Origin: Nitrosomonas sp. Is35
GTDB lineage: Bacteria; Pseudomonadota; Gammaproteobacteria; Burkholderiales; Nitrosomonadaceae
NCBI RefSeq assembly: GCF_033063295.1
Contig: NZ_JAWJZH010000001.1
Coordinates: forward strand, 2,976,001-3,040,000
Length of the DNA stretch: 64,000 bases
Reading direction: 5' to 3'
Below, one piece after another: positions 56,478-64,000 of the stretch (its first letter is position 1; each line of letters begins with the position of its first letter). Under the pieces are notes generated by a model. That model was not told where the DNA came from, did no database searches, and saw nothing but the letters and a program-made list of their open reading frames with translations. Position numbers and translations under genes: made by a program.

Positions 56478-58190
56478 TTAGAAAGCATCAAGCCGTGCCT
56501 GAAAATGAATGCCTTGGTCCTGTAAATCCCCGTGCTGCTGTGGAGATTGGCTTTCTAGCCGATGCGCCCAGAAAAACTCGCTGTTAAAACGATACATTCG
56601 AAATTGAAATCCAATTCCGGCGGAGTAGATATGCCGCATCGTTTGCTGGATCGGTGTCGAATCATGGTTGTTCCAGGCCGCTCCAAAATCAAAGAATGGC
56701 ACTAAATCAAAGCGGTATTTTGTTTGACTATCCCCGACCAAATGGATATGTAATTCTGTGCTGGCTGCATAGCCATTGTCTCGAACCAATTGATTCTCAC
56801 GATAGCCGCGCACAGTGTTGCGACCGCCCACGGCCATACGCTCTAAGGGCAGCAGCGGATCATCACTGACTTGTACGGCCCCCTTAAACACGAAATCGCT
56901 TTTAATTTGCGGCACATTCCAAACCCCTCGGCTTTGCCCTAGCCATGCAAAATATTCACTGTCAGGATTCAGATGGTTTTTCTGAATAGTCGAACCGAGC
57001 GCATCAATACCAATACTAAAAGTGGAACGCAATGCCCAAGCGAATTTCTCCCAACGCTCTATATATTCCTGGTTGATACGAACCGCCGAGATCTGGCTTT
57101 TTCCATTGGGCAATCCCGGAATAAAAGAAAAAGAGTGTCCCAGCAAACTAGTCTCATTGTCTTTGATGCTAATTCCTGCACCAAACGAGAGCCGCCTTTG
57201 AAAATTATCAATCAGCAATTGATTAATCCCGCCTTCAACTGTGAGGGAGTTACTTTTAATATTGATATTGACTAATGACTCTTCAATAATTGAGACATTC
57301 GAATTGCTAGCCGAGAAATAGGCTCGTGTACCGTAATCGCCAATCGGTACCAGCCAATTGCCTGAATACTGATAGGCGTCACCTCCAGATGGGGCGCTGG
57401 TCAGAAAAGTGAAATCGACGAGGTCGCCCTGCTTTGTCAGGTTTCGTATCCAAGCATTTGCACCGAGCGCAATACCGCCGACTGAGGGTGCTCGATAGTT
57501 ATCCGATATCGCGGATAGCTGATAAGGCTGTGAGCGCGTAACTGCCAGGTCCAAAATACTGACACCACGATCAGCGCCAGGTAACAACCGGCCATTCAAG
57601 CGTTCAAACAGAGGATCTGCCAGTAACAAGCGAAACCGGTCTTGTAGCACATTCATGTTTAACGGGGAATTTTTATCCGGAATCAAGCGATTCTCAATAT
57701 AGCCTCGGCGCAACCAACCCTCCCCGTCTATGCGCATCTCTCCGACCTTCCCTTCCACAATTCTTATCCGTAGCGTTTTTCCTTCGATCGGACTCGGCGG
57801 GAAAGTTGCTCCTGAAGTAATATAGCCTTTATTGATGTAGTAGTAAGTAATGGAGCGGCGTAATTCCTCAAGCTCATCAACACTGACAAGCCTATGTAAG
57901 TATGGCTTCGCTAACGCATTGAGTTCTTTAATTGAAAAAACAGTATTGCCTTCAAACAAGACGGTGTCTAATTCTAGAGCTCCTAGCGTCTGATTTTTTT
58001 GCTCTTGAGCAGATGGTTTGCTCTCAAGTTTTTCTGGAACTGCAATGCCAGGTGTTGCTGGCATTGATTCCAATGACAGTGGATTTTCACTTGGGCGAAG
58101 ACTCGACGCAGGGTTGATGAGATTCTGGCCACTTGCTGTAGATGCAAAAAACACCCAGCAGATAGCCATTTGAAGGCGTAAGCTTTTCAT
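56478..58190 (-). CDS. FhaC/ShlB-type two-partner secretion translocator
   Basis: A 570-residue outer-membrane TpsB protein. After the signal peptide (ends near TASG), residues about 70-150 form the first POTRA domain (LDTVLFEGNTVFSIKEL, YYINKGYITSGATFP). A second POTRA (about 150-220) and a 16-strand barrel follow. The conserved VRGY motif of loop 6 is at 460-463 (GGRNTVRGYREN). TpsB proteins export the TpsA partner, here the filamentous-haemagglutinin-like protein two genes downstream. The ribosome-binding site is weak. It follows the FecR-like gene by 40 bp and precedes the CHAT gene by 14 bp. Confidence 0.94.
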   Translation of the reverse strand: MKSLRLQMAICWVFFASTASGQNLINPASSLRPSENPLSLESMPATPGIAVPEKLESKPSAQEQKNQTLGALELDTVLFEGNTVFSIKELNALAKPYLHRLVSVDELEELRRSITYYYINKGYITSGATFPPSPIEGKTLRIRIVEGKVGEMRIDGEGWLRRGYIENRLIPDKNSPLNMNVLQDRFRLLLADPLFERLNGRLLPGADRGVSILDLAVTRSQPYQLSAISDNYRAPSVGGIALGANAWIRNLTKQGDLVDFTFLTSAPSGGDAYQYSGNWLVPIGDYGTRAYFSASNSNVSIIEESLVNINIKSNSLTVEGGINQLLIDNFQRRLSFGAGISIKDNETSLLGHSFSFIPGLPNGKSQISAVRINQEYIERWEKFAWALRSTFSIGIDALGSTIQKNHLNPDSEYFAWLGQSRGVWNVPQIKSDFVFKGAVQVSDDPLLPLERMAVGGRNTVRGYRENQLVRDNGYAASTELHIHLVGDSQTKYRFDLVPFFDFGAAWNNHDSTPIQQTMRHIYSAGIGFQFRMYRFNSEFFWAHRLESQSPQQHGDLQDQGIHFQARLDAF

Positions 58191-58230
58191 TTATTTTCTT
58201 GTTAATAGCGATATTGTTCTTAAGCGTTAT

Positions 58231-59130
58231 TTATTTTGCTTGAAGTGCTAAGACTAATTCACCCGAAAGAGCAGCTTTCCATAATTCTTCAGCCGAGAAA
58301 ACTCCTTTTTGGGATAATCTTGCAAGCTCTGAAAGCGCGAACAACCGCCATTCTCCCGGACCTTCTTTAAGAATCCACAGTGCCCGAGCCAATTGCGATG
58401 ATGGGGATACTAAATCACTTTCATTTATTCCTTGAGGAACAGGAATTTTAGATGCTGTCTTGATGTTCCAGCTAATATCCTTATTTTGCAATCTAATGAG
58501 ATTTTCTGATTGACTTGCAGAAATTGGCAACACTAAATAGGACCAGCTCTCACTTCTGATTTCTGTAACTTTCTCTGCCGAAGTAGAAATTACTGTGGCT
58601 GGCCCCCCTTTCCACAGCAAAGCAATTTGATCATAGTCAGCGGGAAGATATTGCAAACCAGAAGGTAATAATGGATCTTCTGTGATAGCTAAATTCTGAG
58701 TTGATCCACGGACTTTATTAAAATAGGGTATGGATCTTCTCTGTCTTTCCAGTGCTTTCCATATTCCAATCGCTATTTGTACTTTTCCAGAAATGCTATT
58801 TTGATTTTTGTGAATATCATTGATTGTTTGCTCATGAAGCGATATTCCGTTGGTATTTTGTGTAAAAACTCGTTTCTCACCTTTAGCCAGAGACACCAAT
58901 ACTTCTGCATCCCCTGTAATCTCGATCCGGTCTCCTTCGTAGAGCCATTGATACACGTATGCAATAACCCGCTCTTGAGGTTCGCAAGCCGCACGTAACA
59001 CATACGCACTACCGCTATTGCCCTTATTAACAATATCGCTAATTTTCCCCACAACTTGACAACTACTACCGGCCACCCCTGTTGAAAATAGCAGCAGGAA
59101 AATACCACTATACCAATGATAGAAATTCAT
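58231..59130 (-). CDS. Exported protein with FecR-like segment
   Basis: A 299-residue exported protein (signal peptide ending near TGVAGS) of unclear family. The region YEGDRIEITGDAEVLVSL then AKGEKRVFTQNTNG (about 65-95) resembles the beta-sandwich of FecR-type periplasmic domains. The second half has GPATVISTSAEKVTEI and SWSYLVLPIS, followed by a helical C-terminus (ARALWILKEGPGEWRLFALSEL). FecR-like proteins are frequent companions of TPS/CHAT clusters and may bind the exoprotein or the cell wall. The function is inferred from context only. It lies between the CHASE2 gene (46 bp) and the translocator gene. Confidence 0.7.
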   Translation of the reverse strand: MNFYHWYSGIFLLLFSTGVAGSSCQVVGKISDIVNKGNSGSAYVLRAACEPQERVIAYVYQWLYEGDRIEITGDAEVLVSLAKGEKRVFTQNTNGISLHEQTINDIHKNQNSISGKVQIAIGIWKALERQRRSIPYFNKVRGSTQNLAITEDPLLPSGLQYLPADYDQIALLWKGGPATVISTSAEKVTEIRSESWSYLVLPISASQSENLIRLQNKDISWNIKTASKIPVPQGINESDLVSPSSQLARALWILKEGPGEWRLFALSELARLSQKGVFSAEELWKAALSGELVLALQAK

Positions 59131-59176
59131 TTACCTTCCTTCCTATTATCCAGTGATTAGATAAGCATCAGGATTT

Positions 59177-60832
59177 CTAATGAAAAAAACTCTTCGTTCG
59201 ATTCAATAGAAATCCTAAGAAGGCCTCAGCCATAGTATAAAAAGCCGCTGAGGCTAGTTTGGCTGCAACGGCGAATCCTTGCAGTCCCAAAGCAAATGCT
59301 GGAAGTAACAAATCAGTCGCGATGCCTTGTTTCAGTTGATTCAGTAAATATACCACTTCAAGTATATAAGCAACATAAATTCCCGATATAAAAATAAAAA
59401 CCACAAATAGAGAGCGGAGCCAATAAAATACTTGCCAATGACATTGTCTAAGTATTTTTAGCTCCGATCTTCTACACCTAATCAATAGATTCCAACGAAC
59501 TTGCCGTGTAATCGGACCACTTAAGAATATTAGGCACCAGGCAATAAACATCGGTCCCATCGCTATGCCTATACCTTTGAGCTTATCCATGAGCATCGTT
59601 AATGGCGGAGATTGTCCCAAAGGTTTAAATTCCAGGAAAGCACGGGTAGCATTCAAAATGAGTTCACTACCGGACATTGAGCCGATTGGTGTTTGCATCT
59701 GGTCCATCGCCTGTGCTCGACTGGAACCAAGCACTATAATCTTTCCCTTGTAATATTCTTCATTTGTTATAAAGCATCCAGGGCTTGCTGAAGAACCATC
59801 GATATGTTGATGCAAGCAATCATAGCTTATCAATTTACTCGCTTCATAGTATTGGTAGTTGTAGATGTGATTCCAACTCACGGACTCTCGCTCATGCACA
59901 TCAGCAAGCGCTCCCAAGCTCGGTAATGAGTAAAAAAAATGGATAATGGCCGGAATTTGATCTGTATCGAGTGGATCGAACAATGGTAAATCAAAGCGAA
60001 TTTCATTTACTAAAGAATCAGATGAGATTTTTAGTTTACTGCAGCTCTGTAGGACATTAGTTGCGACAGCCCTTGACGTCTCTATAGAATCATAATAGTA
60101 CTGTTCCATTAAGGGATTTTTTATTAGCAACGCTGCTAAGTAGGGGATTGTCGGTATCCAGCGTTGCCCATCCGCAGTGACATAACATGAAGCCGTTGGA
60201 TAAGCACGAATAACCCCATGATCAGCAAAAGTTGCGGCTGATGCAAGCCGCAAACGTCCTCGAGTATGACTGGGAACAATATCAAATCGCGTGTCGCCAT
60301 CAATGGTGAGTCCATTGAGTGAATCACTTGGTCTAGCATAAACAGGGGAAATGATCCAGGTATCAGAATGTTCCGAACTGACTGCGAGTTTTCGCGCAAG
60401 CACTTCGCGATCAAGCGGCTCATTCTTCTCCGGTGGACTCACATCAATAATTACTAACGCCGCTTGGGATTCTTTTGCAGCTCGGACAAAATCAATAATT
60501 AAACTGGCAGGAACGGGTTTGCTGGTCCGGCATTCTGGATCCCAATCGGTATTGTCATCCAGAAATTGCTTACAAGCTTCTTTATCAACATCAATAAATG
60601 CATATTTATAAGGCATCGATACAGATGCTGTATCTGAATATAGCCGCATGCTTCTATCAATTCCAAACTGCTCCAGGTGTTTTATTGGTCTGAAATCAAT
60701 TGTATGCAATATAACTAAAATTACGGCAACAGTTGATGCAAACATCCAAGCCGTTAGAGACGTAACAACAGCTTTTCCCCACCATGTATGACGATAACTG
60801 GTTTCTTTTTTTGTTTCAGATTTTACCTTCAT
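59177..60832 (-). CDS. Stand-alone CHASE2-domain membrane protein
   Basis: A 551-residue inner-membrane protein with TM1 at about 20-44. A large extracytoplasmic CHASE2 sensor domain (about 45-410) follows, with hallmarks KYAFIDVDKEA, ALVIIDVSPPEK, GKIIVLGSSRAQAMDQ and TPIGSMSGSELILNATRAF. At least four hydrophobic helices follow. No kinase, cyclase, GGDEF or other output domain is present, so any signal must pass to other proteins. It is the first gene of the five-gene operon, 46 bp before the FecR-like gene. The upstream 99 bp to rsgA is AT-rich and presumably holds the promoter. The ribosome-binding site is weak. Confidence 0.88.
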   Translation of the reverse strand: MKVKSETKKETSYRHTWWGKAVVTSLTAWMFASTVAVILVILHTIDFRPIKHLEQFGIDRSMRLYSDTASVSMPYKYAFIDVDKEACKQFLDDNTDWDPECRTSKPVPASLIIDFVRAAKESQAALVIIDVSPPEKNEPLDREVLARKLAVSSEHSDTWIISPVYARPSDSLNGLTIDGDTRFDIVPSHTRGRLRLASAATFADHGVIRAYPTASCYVTADGQRWIPTIPYLAALLIKNPLMEQYYYDSIETSRAVATNVLQSCSKLKISSDSLVNEIRFDLPLFDPLDTDQIPAIIHFFYSLPSLGALADVHERESVSWNHIYNYQYYEASKLISYDCLHQHIDGSSASPGCFITNEEYYKGKIIVLGSSRAQAMDQMQTPIGSMSGSELILNATRAFLEFKPLGQSPPLTMLMDKLKGIGIAMGPMFIAWCLIFLSGPITRQVRWNLLIRCRRSELKILRQCHWQVFYWLRSLFVVFIFISGIYVAYILEVVYLLNQLKQGIATDLLLPAFALGLQGFAVAAKLASAAFYTMAEAFLGFLLNRTKSFFH

Positions 60833-60931
60833 CGAGCCATTTCAGTTGTACGCATCAAAATAACTACAAAAGAACTATTATTGGGTTGAAAGAAGTTTCT
60901 CTGACTATTTGCTCAGATTTATCTCACATCG

Positions 60932-61849
60932 TTAAATATTTGCACTAAACTCATCGTGCCGCAATAGTTTCTGATAAAAAGCTAAACGCTTAGGGTGAAT
61001 TTTCCCTTGTTGTACTGCCAGCATCACAGCACAATCAGGTTCCTGGGTATGGTGGCAATTATTGAATTTGCATCGTCCGATATACGGATGAAACTCCATG
61101 AAGCCCCATGCCAGATTTTCTTCTTTGATATGATTCAGGCCGAATTCCTGGAAACCGGGTGAATCGATGATGGCGCTATCGTCATCGAGACGATAAAGCT
61201 GCGAATGTGTGGTGGTGTGGGTGCCGGAATCGAGCGCCAATGAGATTTCCGCGGTAGCGCGCTTGGCTTCGGGTATCAATGCATTGAGCAATGTGGATTT
61301 GCCCATGCCGGATTGCCCGGCCAAAACACTGAGGTGACCTGACAAATAAGGCCGAAGCGCGGAAATATCCTGTGTTGCGCTTAATTGCAATACGGCATAG
61401 CCAAGATTTTGATACAACGAGAGCGTTTCCATCGCCGTTTGGGTCGGTTCGATCAGGTCAGCTTTATTCAGTACGATCAATACCTTGATATTCTCGCTTT
61501 CTGCCGCAACCAGACAGCGGTTGATCAGCTCCTCGCTGAAACTGGGAGTAGCCGCGACTACAATGATGATTTGCGTGACGTTGGCGGCGATAATTTTTTC
61601 CTTAAATGCGTCGCTGCGGTAAAGCAATGAAGTGCGTTGTTTTACCGTTTCAATCACGCCTTGACCAACAGTTGTCGGCTGATATTCCACCCGGTCGCCG
61701 CAAGCAATTCCGCCTTTTTTACCGCGCATGACACAAGAGATGGTTTCTCCCGTTGTCGTTTCAACCGAATAGTGTCTGCCGAATGCGGCAACCACTTGTC
61801 CGGTTAAACACTTCGTTTGTGGCTTGTTTTTTCCAGAGCGGGCGCTCAA
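60932..61849 (-). CDS. rsgA: Ribosome small-subunit-dependent GTPase RsgA
   Basis: A late 30S maturation GTPase of 305 residues. It has the N-terminal OB fold, then the circularly permuted G domain with order G4 (LNKADL), G1 (GQSGMGKSTLLN), G3 (DSPGF), and a C-terminal zinc knuckle (CKFNNCHHTQEPDC). The start is a TTG at 61849 that overlaps the phhB stop (TTGA). No later Met is compatible with the OB domain. It is the last gene of the M48-phhB-rsgA run. Confidence 0.95.
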   Translation of the reverse strand: MSARSGKNKPQTKCLTGQVVAAFGRHYSVETTTGETISCVMRGKKGGIACGDRVEYQPTTVGQGVIETVKQRTSLLYRSDAFKEKIIAANVTQIIIVVAATPSFSEELINRCLVAAESENIKVLIVLNKADLIEPTQTAMETLSLYQNLGYAVLQLSATQDISALRPYLSGHLSVLAGQSGMGKSTLLNALIPEAKRATAEISLALDSGTHTTTHSQLYRLDDDSAIIDSPGFQEFGLNHIKEENLAWGFMEFHPYIGRCKFNNCHHTQEPDCAVMLAVQQGKIHPKRLAFYQKLLRHDEFSANI

Positions 61850-62187
61850 ATTGAGAACAACTTATCGACTTTCGCCGCGCAGATAAAATCATTCTCGGAT
61901 AAGCCGCCGATCGCATGCGTGGTATACGTGACCACGCATTGATTGTAGCCCACCAGCATATCGGGATGATGATCTTCGCGATGTGAAATCCATGCTACTG
62001 CATTCACAAACGCCATGGTTTGATAGTAATTTTTGAACGCGTAGGTTTTGCTGATCTGTTTGTCTTGCAATTGCCACCCTTGAACCTGCTGCAAAAAGGC
62101 GGAAACTTCTGCGCCCGGCAGCGGCGGTACACCGCCCTCGCACGGTTTGCATTGCTTGGAAGTTAAGTCGCATACGCTATTATTCAT
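61846..62187 (-). CDS. phhB: Pterin-4a-carbinolamine dehydratase
   Basis: A 113-residue enzyme that dehydrates 4a-hydroxytetrahydrobiopterin to regenerate the pterin cofactor. Active-site motifs are SHREDHHPD (around residue 68) and TTHAIGGLSENDF near the C-terminus. It overlaps the upstream protease stop by ATGA and the rsgA start by TTGA, so the three genes are translated together. No phenylalanine hydroxylase gene is adjacent, so it may serve molybdopterin or another pterin role, as proposed for stand-alone homologues. Confidence 0.95.
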   Translation of the reverse strand: MNNSVCDLTSKQCKPCEGGVPPLPGAEVSAFLQQVQGWQLQDKQISKTYAFKNYYQTMAFVNAVAWISHREDHHPDMLVGYNQCVVTYTTHAIGGLSENDFICAAKVDKLFSI

Positions 62188-63440
62188 GCTTGTCCCTGAC
62201 TTTGTAAGTGCGCCACGCGAATGGCCGCGGGCGGGTGTGAATCATAAAATGCGGAATGCAGCGGATCCGGCGTGAGTGTTGCGGCATTATCCTGATACAG
62301 TTTGACCAGTGCGTGAATCAGATCATCCGCCGAAGCATTTTGCGCGGCATAGGCATCCGCTTCAAACTCATGTTTACGTGAGTAAATACTCGATATTGGA
62401 TGCAACAGGAAAGTAAACACTGGCATCACCAGGAAAAACAGCAACAACGCCATCGCAGTTGACGGCACGGCTGCAACCGTCACACCCAGTCCCTCATAAA
62501 ACCAGCTTTGCCCCATCAGAAAACCCAGTATCCAGAGAAACGCCAGACTCATCGCGAAAGAAATTACGATACGTTTGATCACGTGACGGTGTTTGAAATG
62601 CCCCAATTCATGCGCTAAAACCGCTTCAATCTCACTTGGATTCAGACGCGCCAGCAAAGTATCGAAAAAGACAATGCGCTTGGTTTTACCGAAGCCGGTG
62701 AAATACGCGTTGCCGTGATTGCTGCGGCGCGAGCCGTCCATGACAAATAAGCCGCTGGCTTTGAAACCGCATTTGCTCATCAATTGTTCGATGCGCGTTT
62801 TCAGTGTGGCGTCTTCCAGCGGTGTGAATTTATTAAACAGCGGCGCGATCCATGTCGGAAAAATCGCCAGCACGAACAAATTAAAAGCGATCCAGGCAAA
62901 CCAGGCGTACAACCACCAGCTTTCGCCCATTTTCTCCATCAACCACAATACGCAAAATAACAAAGGCGCGCCCAGCAATAAACCCAATACGGATTGTTTA
63001 ATAAGATCGGTAAAGAACATTCCTGGCGTCATTTTATTGAAACCGTATTGCTCTTCGATCACAAAAGTGCGGTAGTAACTCAACGGAATGTCAGCGGCGC
63101 TCATGATGAAGAATGTGGTGATAATCAATGCCATGCCGTGCGCCACGGGATCGCTTAACCAGCCCGCCCAGAATTCACTCAAGGCATTCAAGCCGCCACC
63201 CAGGGTAAATGCTAGCAGCAGCGCAACTTGCAGCAATATGCCCGGATAGCCCGCGCGCGTTTTGGCGCAGGTGTAATCCGCAGCCTTTTGGTGATCGCTT
63301 AAACTGATCTGACTGGCAAACTCTTCCGGCACCTTGTCCCTATGCGTGCGTACATGACCGGTATGTCTTGCTGCCAGCCAGATTTGAGTCAGCGTTGTCA
63401 GTAATAATGCGAAAAGAAAAACTAAAGTAAATGTTTGCAT
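62184..63440 (-). CDS. Ste24-type M48 membrane metalloprotease
   Basis: A 418-residue polytopic inner-membrane protease of the CAAX-prenyl-protease-1 (Ste24) subgroup of M48. The zinc motif LAHELGHFKHRH (HELGH) and the third-ligand region KHEFEADAYAAQ are intact, unlike in the lipoprotein at 49643-50734. Other Ste24 features are the SLSDHQKAADYTCAKTR region after TM1, IEEQYGFNKMTPGMFF and GNAYFTGFGKTKRIVFFDT. It probably degrades misfolded or specific membrane proteins. The promoter should be in the 152-bp region shared divergently with orn. Confidence 0.93.
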   Translation of the reverse strand: MQTFTLVFLFALLLTTLTQIWLAARHTGHVRTHRDKVPEEFASQISLSDHQKAADYTCAKTRAGYPGILLQVALLLAFTLGGGLNALSEFWAGWLSDPVAHGMALIITTFFIMSAADIPLSYYRTFVIEEQYGFNKMTPGMFFTDLIKQSVLGLLLGAPLLFCVLWLMEKMGESWWLYAWFAWIAFNLFVLAIFPTWIAPLFNKFTPLEDATLKTRIEQLMSKCGFKASGLFVMDGSRRSNHGNAYFTGFGKTKRIVFFDTLLARLNPSEIEAVLAHELGHFKHRHVIKRIVISFAMSLAFLWILGFLMGQSWFYEGLGVTVAAVPSTAMALLLFFLVMPVFTFLLHPISSIYSRKHEFEADAYAAQNASADDLIHALVKLYQDNAATLTPDPLHSAFYDSHPPAAIRVAHLQSQGQA

Positions 63441-63592
63441 AGTAGTTTGTTTTAAGCGCTAAAGTTTGAATTCATTCAATATTCAATGATCACTGCCAAA
63501 TAAGCCGGGCATTCCCAATCTGTTTAAAAGTGACGGACTGATGGCGATATGACACAATTAAACGCATTGCATTCAAAAAAATCGAAACAATT

Positions 63593-64000
63593 ATGGCACA
63601 AGATAACAATAACCTCATCTGGGTCGATATGGAAATGACCGGGCTCAATCCGGATACCGATCGTATCATTGAAGTCGCTCTGGTGATTACCGATTCACAA
63701 CTGAATACTGTCGCCGAAGGCCCGGTTCTGGTCGTACACCAGCCGGATGAAGTGCTGAACGGCATGGATAAATGGAATCAATCGACACATTCCAAATCCG
63801 GCCTGATCGGCAAGGTGAAAGCATCGCGCCTCAACGAAGCGGAAGTGGAAGCGCAACTGATCGAATTCCTGAAACTGCATGTACCCTCCGGCGCATCACC
63901 AATGTGCGGCAATTCGATCTGCCAGGACCGGCGCTTCATGGTACGTTCAATGCCGCAATTGGAAGCTTATTTTCACTACCGTAATCTGGATGTCAGCACG
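63593..64000 (+). CDS. orn: Oligoribonuclease, 3' end outside window
   Basis: The frame from ATG 63593 stays open to the last base (136 codons), so the gene is cut by the window edge. It is the 3'-5' exonuclease that degrades di- and oligoribonucleotides, including pGpG from c-di-GMP turnover. DEDD-family motifs seen are the first acidic pair in [23 protein letters not shown], and [14 protein letters not shown]. It is divergent from the Ste24-type protease gene, a pairing common in related bacteria. Confidence 0.96.
   Translation, partial: MAQDNNNLIWVDMEMTGLNPDTDRIIEVALVITDSQLNTVAEGPVLVVHQPDEVLNGMDKWNQSTHSKSGLIGKVKASRLNEAEVEAQLIEFLKLHVPSGASPMCGNSICQDRRFMVRSMPQLEAYFHYRNLDVST

Overview
The window is a chromosomal segment of a betaproteobacterium, most likely Nitrosomonas or a close relative in the Nitrosomonadaceae. 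This is inferred from the PEP-CTERM protein, the rpsU-yqeY-dnaG-rpoD macromolecular-synthesis operon with a long N-terminally extended RpoD, and the pil, hem and ppc gene neighbourhoods. No rRNA or ammonia-oxidation gene is present to prove it. Most of the window is densely packed housekeeping DNA, broken by two accessory zones.

Layout. 1-3600: trxB (5' cut by the window edge), an Smr protein, a short DksA-type regulator, a membrane-anchored peroxiredoxin and an MFS transporter. 3628-13104: a tRNA-Arg(CCT) gene whose 3' part is duplicated exactly 9.4 kb downstream, bracketing an integrative element. It carries a P4-type tyrosine integrase, a small HTH protein, a RepB-type primase fused to a DUF3987 helicase-like domain, a DUF5681 protein, two small genes (47 and 58 aa), two lipoproteins (one with 13-residue tandem repeats), and a PEP-CTERM protein. 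A cluster of GTTCTCT motifs lies between the primase and cargo genes and may be an origin or operator. 13288-17916: pilU, pilT and two HDOD regulators. 18072-28683: ferredoxin, coaD, rsmD, an M16-like protein, ppc, hemC-hemD-hemY, a ferredoxin-type reductase and a YeeZ-like protein. 28862-32446: pilC, pilD, coaE, zapD. 32821-40492: terminator, tRNA-Ile2(CAT), rpoD, dnaG, yqeY, rpsU, a TusA-like protein, pmbA, darP.

40603-60832 is the second accessory zone, rich in envelope and secreted functions. A Cache-domain histidine kinase forms an operon with two paralogous response regulators whose LuxR-type HTH is split by an insertion. Then come a PEGA-like lipoprotein, an unknown acidic protein, a beta-lactamase-fold hydrolase, remnants of an IS481-type transposase and of a secreted-protein C-terminus, a serralysin-type metalloprotease, a YajG lipoprotein and a PDZ-M48 lipoprotein whose catalytic residues are changed. 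The zone ends with a five-gene operon, CHASE2 -> FecR-like -> FhaC-type translocator -> TPR-CHAT protease -> filamentous-haemagglutinin-like exoprotein. The last two genes overlap by ATGA, which suggests that the caspase-like protein and the secreted beta-helix protein work together. I consider this the most interesting system in the window. 60932-64000: rsgA, phhB and an Ste24-type M48 protease coupled by start/stop overlaps, then the 5' part of orn.
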